This document shows positions 58,505 through 64,000 of a stretch of 64,000 bases of DNA, one piece after another. The stretch is taken from assembly GCA_903813345.2 (NCBI GenBank), contig CAIIXF020000009.1, forward strand, positions 870,001-934,000, written 5' to 3'. Source of the stretch: Owenia fusiformis. Taxonomy: Eukaryota > Annelida > Polychaeta > Sabellida > Oweniidae. How positions within the stretch are numbered: position 1 is the first letter of the stretch; every line of letters starts with the position of its first letter. The notes below the pieces were generated by a model. That model was not told where the DNA came from, did no database searches, and saw only the letters and a list, made by a program, of their open reading frames with translations. Both the position numbers and the translations under genes were made by a program.

Positions 58505-58700
58505 TAAGTTTCACCACTTCATTTGATAATTTCTCTCACCATCATCATCATTTTTCCACCAAATATGAAGAAGATCCATCTCCTAGTATTCGAGTTATCC
58601 TCCAGACAGACGGGCGGACTAACGGACGGAGTGCTTCACTATATCCCTACCACACTTCATTCGTTGGGGTTATAATTTGTATCAATATGTCATCGTGATC
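58505..58700. repeat. Dispersed-repeat fragment with 'cagacagacggg' motif
   Basis: 'atttgataatttctctcacc', 'accaaatatgaagaagatcc' and 'cagacagacgggcggactaa' resemble a conserved transposon tail rather than an exon. It begins directly after the SRCR exon 2 donor. Family not named. Confidence 0.4.
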
Positions 58701-58879
58701 ACCAATACTGAATGAAGGCTGCAACTCTAATGTAGACAACGTATTTTTCATAACTCTAACGGGCAGGGGGGGGGGTCAGATGCATTTAAAACTGAAAATG
58801 AACAATTAAAGTATTTCCTCAACTTGATTGAACTGTTTCACCTCTGCACTTTCCACTTTTTATAGCATAAACTGGATTT

Positions 58880-60125
58880 TAAAAAGTAATCTTCTTTTAG
58901 ATAGTATAGATCTCTCTGTGGCTATGGCTATGAAAATTGACAAGAAATTGAACCCCCTCAATTTGCTTAGACGAAAGATAGGTGGAAAACACCTAGAACT
59001 TTAATGTTTAAATCCTTTATTCTCCCTCTGTTTGACTACTGTGATATACTTCAAGGGTGTGTGAATGCCACTAAATTAGCATTACTTGACAGATTATTCT
59101 ATAAAGCTGCTTGTATTTGTTCAGGTGTTTTACCAGGTACCCCATCTCTTAAACTGTTAAAAAAACTTATACTGGCCAAGTTTATCTGACCGAAGATAGA
59201 TACAAAGAAACGTCCTTATGTATAGAGTTAAAGGGGCAACAAGGACTGTAGAGAGAAAATTCTGAGCTATCAGGTCAAAACACCTTCTTTGACATACCTA
59301 TTTTCTTAAAATGTATGGATAAACTATCAGTTTCAGCCTTAAGGAGTGTAAATTCAGTTCAAAGCTTCTATAAAGGGAGTCCCACTTATAGATTTTTAAG
59401 ATCCACCACGTTTCAAGGGAATATCAGCTGAAATAAAGTTCATCCAGGGGGTTTCTTTGTAGATAATGAAAATATATGTAATATCCAAAGTTAAATATAT
59501 TTCGACACTGGTCGATGATCGTTGAATGCCCCCCCCCCTCCCCTGTACTAATTGTTGCACCTTTAATAAAATTATATTGCCTGATTATGTATCCGACATC
59601 TTCCTTCCATTTAAAATAACCATAACAGAGCAAATCGATAAAGATTTGACTACAGTATTCCAATTAATATTGAACATGTATTTTTACTGCAATGACTGAT
59701 TGGAACTCATTGTCACCTAAAGTTAGGAATAATCTAAACATTTTTAAATCAGAACTTAAAAGGGTCTAATAAATACAAAAATAACATCTTGGGCTAATCG
59801 GAAATCAAGTGTTCAATAAAGTAAGATGTGACTTCAAATCTCATTTACATTCACATAATTTCACTAATGTGGATTCTCCCATGTGTCAATGTGGTTTTAA
59901 AAATGAGACAACCCTGCATGTTGTTTTTGGCCGTATACTAAGATCTAAATTTTTACTGAGTTTAAAGATGAATTAAGGAGCATAAGAAATTTCAACTACC
60001 AAGTTTATAGGTCTCAACAAGATAAACTTACTCTTTTTGTAAATGGGGATCAAATCTTACCAGACAGAGTCAATTTATGTATTTTCAAGCTAAGGGCACA
60101 TTTTTTGAAAGATGTGTAAATGTCT
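58880..60125 (+). mobile_element. Heavily decayed LINE, copy 3
   Basis: Broken frames give thumb-region words (K-L-N-P-L-N-L-L-R-R-K near 58945, then F-I-L-P-L-F-D-Y-C-D near 59010 and A-A-C-I-C-S-G-V-L-P-G near 59105) and a C-terminal C-Q-C-G-x5-T-T-L-H knuckle near 59895. Several frameshifts and stops. Same family and strand as the LINEs at 8.6 and 15.4 kb. Part of the nested stack to its right may lie in its 3' UTR. Confidence 0.8.
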
Positions 60126-60186
60126 AGTCACCCATTCCACAACAGTTATATTCTCTTAAAGTCTATGATCAATTCATATGTACATT

Positions 60187-60486
60187 AAAGGAGTGGTATC
60201 GATATGGAGAACTGAATTAAACAATGTTTTTCTCTTAAACCAATCATTGAAAACATTCTGTAAAAAACACGGTATTTTATGTAATGTTGACTGATTGACA
60301 ACAATTTAATGCGAAAATTATTTAGAAATATTTTATATAACTGTTTGTATTAACATTTTTTTGTTTTTTTAGTGCAATTGTTTTTGCTCCTTTCTACCAA
60401 TTCTTGTGAATGAAATAAAATGTCTTTCCGAACTGTTGGAACAAAATAGCATAAACAACATGTTTTTAAACCTCTCAATATTATAT
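60187..60486. mobile_element. Palindromic MITE family, left half of a disrupted copy
   Basis: Begins AAAGGAGTGGTATCGATATGG and matches the right half of the 32272-32980 element in reverse complement, stopping at 'cctctcaatatta'. Its missing half appears at 62812-63237, suggesting one element split by later insertions or rearrangement. Confidence 0.65.
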
Positions 60487-60788
60487 GGACTATGGACTTG
60501 GAGACTGGATTTTATCTATCCCACATCATTTGAGACTGAATGCTCTATATTGTATGAGTACTTGTATCCACAACTATTTTTGAGGTTATGAGTGATCAAT
60601 CAATTTCTAATTTTTCTTCAACATGTATTGTAATGACTTCAGTATGAATGAAATGTCCAGTGGTCTTCTGGTCTTGGATTGTGTGATTGGTTCTTGAATG
60701 GTGGGGAAAGGGGGAATTAGACATTGTTTCTTTTCACGTTAGATCATGGTTCTGGGCTATATGGGCTTTGTTTTTCTTGACTGGTATG

Positions 60789-61857
60789 TACGAGGGTTGT
60801 CCCAGAAGTAATGCACTATATGATCTAACTTTATCAATTATTTATGTTTTTCCATGAAATTTTCAGTAAATGTTCCTTAGAGACATTTTGATTATTCTGA
60901 AAAATTTCATGTTGACTGATAAAACTATATTGATGCTATAATAAAATCAAGTTGGTGAGTTTGGGTAGGGCGGGGCAGGTTATACAGTCACGTCAAAAGG
61001 AATAAAAAATTGAAAATTTGAAATAATTAATCAACAAATACCATTTTGTGTAGCTATAAGAAGTATGCTCAAAAATACATTTTTGAGATACTAAATTACT
61101 ATGAGCACATCCTAGATTTAATGGATGTATATTGCACAGTGTCCCATTTCACATTTTCTCAAAATATTGCTCTTTGCATGTTATGTACTTTTGATGCCTG
61201 TCAGGTCAAACACTCTTGGCAATTTCTTCCACTGTGACTTGTGGAGTTTTTGCCTCCCATGTTTGGAGTCGTCATCCAGGGTCAAATAGTCTCTTTTAAA
61301 TCTATTCTGCCACCCCATAATTGTAGTTCTATCTGGTATATACTCCTTATATACTTTCTTCATGGTAGCATTGTTTTGCTTGGCTGTGAGTCCAAGTGAA
61401 GTATGAAATACGGCCACCAAACGCAAGGCCTTCTGTTGTCAGATAAGAATTGCAGCCATTTTTGCAAATTATTGACTGTGACTGTATTTGAATTTGTGAC
61501 TATTGAAATGTGGTATTATGATATCACAGTGCTAAATATCATTATTTGTACTTGGTTAACATCATGTTGAATAAATTTAACAATTTCCCAAACATTTTGA
61601 CCATTTAAAGGAAAGAAATATTAATAAAATAACACTTTAGATCTTTTCATAATTCGAAAAATTGGTGCCTGCCCCGCCCACCCCTACCCCCATGTTGTTA
61701 TAGCAACCCTATTGAGACTTAATATAATGTTTGATGCTGAAACTTCAGGATATAATAGATAAAACTTCAATTGTTATATATATAAAATTTCAGCTGAATT
61801 GAAGAATATTAAAGAAAGTTAGAGCATATAGTGCATTACTTCTGGGACAACCTCGTA
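60789..61857 (-). mobile_element. Mariner-like transposon with broken transposase
   Basis: TIRs CGAGGGTTGTCCCAGAAGT/complement with TA at both ends. On the minus strand a helix-turn-helix-type N-terminal frame (61181-61426) ends W-x-N-R-F-K-R-D-x-L-T-L-D-D-D-x-K-x-G-R, the mariner W-x-x-R-F...D-D-x-x-x-G-R signature. An in-frame TGA lies just upstream and the catalytic core is gone. At 1.07 kb it is shorter than the usual 1.3 kb. Inactive. Confidence 0.88.
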
Positions 61858-61941
61858 CTTAGAGTTTGCTTTTTCTTGCTAAGTTCCATTACAACTTTTG
61901 GCCCCTTCCCTTTGGCACTAATGCTTATATATTTATAGATA

Positions 61942-62808
61942 TACAGGGTGTTAACCCAAAGAAATCGCTATATTTCGAAAAATACTTGTTCAATTATGTT
62001 AATTTTTTCAAGAAAGAAAGAAGAGATTGTGTATGTATAGCTATGTAGATGGTTAGTTGTGAAACAGGATGCCCTGGACACCTACTCAAAAGACAGTTGT
62101 ACTAGGAAAATATGAAAAACACAGTCAGGGCTGACTGCAACCCCAAAAAACTCAATAACTTCCTAACCATAGTGTTTTGACTCTTTAAATTTGGCACAAA
62201 TCATCTTCATTTACTGTAAGATATATGTGTAAAGTGATATCAAAATTACATTAGGGACTTTACAGTCATGGTTGAAATACTTTCAAATCGCAGTCAAACA
62301 CCCTGGTCCAGGCAGACTTAAGAAGGCATTTTGACCATGACTGTAAAGTCCCTGGAGTGATTTTGATGAAAATCCACAAATTCACCTCACATTGAATGAG
62401 GATAATTTTTGTAAAATCTGAAGTGTCAAAACACTATGGTTAGAAATTTATTTGGTTTATTGCTGTGACAGTCACCTCTGACTGCGTTTTTCATATTTTC
62501 CTTGTACAACTGTCTTTTGAGCAGATATCATGTTTTACAATTTACTAAAAATAGGAGCTATACATACACAGTCTCTTCTTTCTTTTCCTTAAAAAATGAA
62601 CATATTTGAGTTAGTAATTTCCAAGATATAGTGATTTTCCATTCGCGTTTTTCGTATTTTCCTAGTACAATTGTCTTTTAAGCAGGTGGCCAAGACATCC
62701 TGTTTTACAACTAACTAACAACAGGAGCTATACATACACATAAATATGGACACAATTGGATATAGATATAACGATTTCTTTGGGTTGCGTTTTTTTGAGC
62801 ACCCTGTA
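61942..62808. mobile_element. TA-flanked fold-back element with duplicated right arm
   Basis: Ends TACAGGGTGTTAACCCAAAG and the complement of TACAGGGTGCTC...AACCCAAAG. The left arm segment 'acagttgtactaggaaaata' pairs with two separate right-arm segments, near 62495 and near 62660, so the right arm is present twice in tandem. An inner inverted pair 'tagtgttttgac'/'gtcaaaacacta' marks the centre. No transposase. Confidence 0.78.
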
Positions 62809-62811
62809 CAA

Positions 62812-63237
62812 AGGAATTTTGGGTTGATTTTAAAAAAGTATTAAAAAAACTAGAACAAAATCCCCCCAAAATATATAAAAACAAGATAAACCTTTTATTT
62901 CATCAAAAATATACTTTTTTAAAATCAATCAAAATTTCCTTTGTACAATTACAATATTGAGAGACCTAAACATGTTGTGTTTATGTTGTTTTGTTCCAAT
63001 GAGGTTCGAAAAGATGTTTCATTTCACTCTGGAAACATGATACCAAGAACAAAACAAGTGTTTGATGTATTTTCTAAAAACAATATAGATGAAAGTATAT
63101 ATATATTTTTCAAATTATATTGTTACCATTCAAAAGATGACCATTAATTTGACGATGTGTTAAATTTTTAGATTCTGTTATGACTGTTTAAGAGAAACGT
63201 GTGTTCAAAAAGTTCTCCATATCGATACCACTCCTTT
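62812..63237. mobile_element. Palindromic MITE family, right half of a disrupted copy
   Basis: Matches the centre and right half of the 32272-32980 element ('tgttttgttccaa', 'tccatatcgataccactcct'). It ends with the complement of AAAGGAGTGGTATCGATATGG, closing the composite begun at 60187. Confidence 0.7.
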
Positions 63238-63296
63238 GTATTAAACGTTGCTATAATATGTCGGTAAGACAAACGTATTGAGTACACTTTTACTCC

Positions 63297-63460
63297 TATG
63301 GAATTTATTTTGTATCAAAATTGGACATTACATGATCCATGTGACAAGTCAAACCAATTGATGCGACATTCGAACTACACGATTCGAATATCGCATCATA
63401 ATATACGAAATACGCATCATCATATGCGAAACTCGCATCATGTAATGCGATTTTTAAATT
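63297..63460. repeat. Dispersed repeat with nested GATGCGA/TCGCATC palindromes
   Basis: Contains 'gaattta', 'tttgtatcaaaattggaca' and a chain of 'cgcatcat', 'atgcgaaactcgcatcat' words. Reverse-complement relatives are at 50925-51036 and, for the palindromic part, 48446-48495. The flanking 63460-64000 shows no convincing gene. Confidence 0.55.
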
Positions 63461-64000
63461 ATGTTGTACATAAACAGTTAATTTTCTTACATAACTTATA
63501 TTCATTCACACACGCACTTGTTCTATCAAGTGTCACAAAAAGAGTTACACTTGATTTGAATCACTTTGCAAAATTCCAAAGCAATCTTGAAATGTCACAC
63601 GAATTGTGTTATAAGTAGTATAGAATACTGAACAAACTACACACGGATCAACGTAAATTCGAACGAACGTGTCAATTTTACACAGGCATTGAGTTCAAAC
63701 TCGCATAGCATGGTCACGGTGTTATAGCATGACGGTAACGACAAGGCGATTTGCAAAATTTTGCAGTTTTATAACAAAAAATGGCGGATGGGAAAGGCAG
63801 CATGACCCCTTCCTCGCCTGTAGGCAAGATTCAAAGATAAGATTTATTTTCAAACTAGTTCCATTCGGTGACGTATATATGGATGGTTATAATGACTGTG
63901 TCAAATCTGCCAGGTGGTCTACAAGAAGCAGAATATAAGCTGTAAACCTACCGACTAAGATATCCAAGTTCATAATGTTTAGTCATATTCTCGTTTTCTC

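Noticed and set aside
61866-62048. 60-codon ORF next to the mariner relic
   Set aside because: It crosses the TIR of the fold-back element at 61942 and matches no family.
63781-63838. ATGGCGGATGGG... as a possible first coding exon at the right edge
   Set aside because: The frame stops after 19 codons and the only donor-like site (GTAGGC) is poor; cannot be judged within the window.

Overview
The window is AT-rich nuclear DNA from an animal. Genes are split by long GT-AG introns, intergenic DNA is full of decayed transposons, and there are no operons or Shine-Dalgarno-led ORFs. The gene content (calexcitin-like EF-hand proteins, a secreted cholinesterase/carboxylesterase-like protein, an intronless peptide-receptor-type GPCR and a group A SRCR protein) suits a marine-type invertebrate. 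I cannot name the phylum from sequence alone.

Layout. 1-3.8 kb: the 3' part of a calexcitin/sarcoplasmic-calcium-binding-protein-like gene (+). 4.95-14.8 kb: a tandem paralogue (+) with matching exon boundaries, whose introns hold a tRNA-like relic, a fold-back element with a 5-bp target duplication, a truncated LINE, a second fold-back, a CGCG-type promoter-like island and a 1.5-kb terminal-inverted-repeat (TIR) element. 15.4-16.2 kb: a second truncated LINE, then a tandem pair of hairpins. 16.7-25.3 kb: gene-poor DNA, with an inverted repeat family at 19.7 and 25.1-25.3 kb that is rich in ATATGCA words. 25.3-26.4 kb: the GPCR (-). 27.2-28.0 kb: a degenerate satellite. 30.3-40.0 kb: a nine-exon esterase gene (-), 545 codons with an intact Ser/Glu/His triad; its introns and upstream flank carry several TIR elements. 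42.5-45.1 and 51.5-53.7 kb: two direct copies of a segmental duplication. 48.75-49.78 kb: a 25-copy, 42-bp minisatellite. 56.5-58.5 kb: two exons of an SRCR gene (+). 58.9-63.2 kb: a nested stack of LINE, mariner-like and fold-back elements.

The genes show no shared pathway. The two EF-hand genes are clearly tandem duplicates. Exon models for them and for the esterase were checked by hand for splice dinucleotides and phase continuity; first exons of both EF-hand genes and the 3' end of the SRCR gene were not found. No CRISPR array, rRNA or intact functional tRNA was seen.
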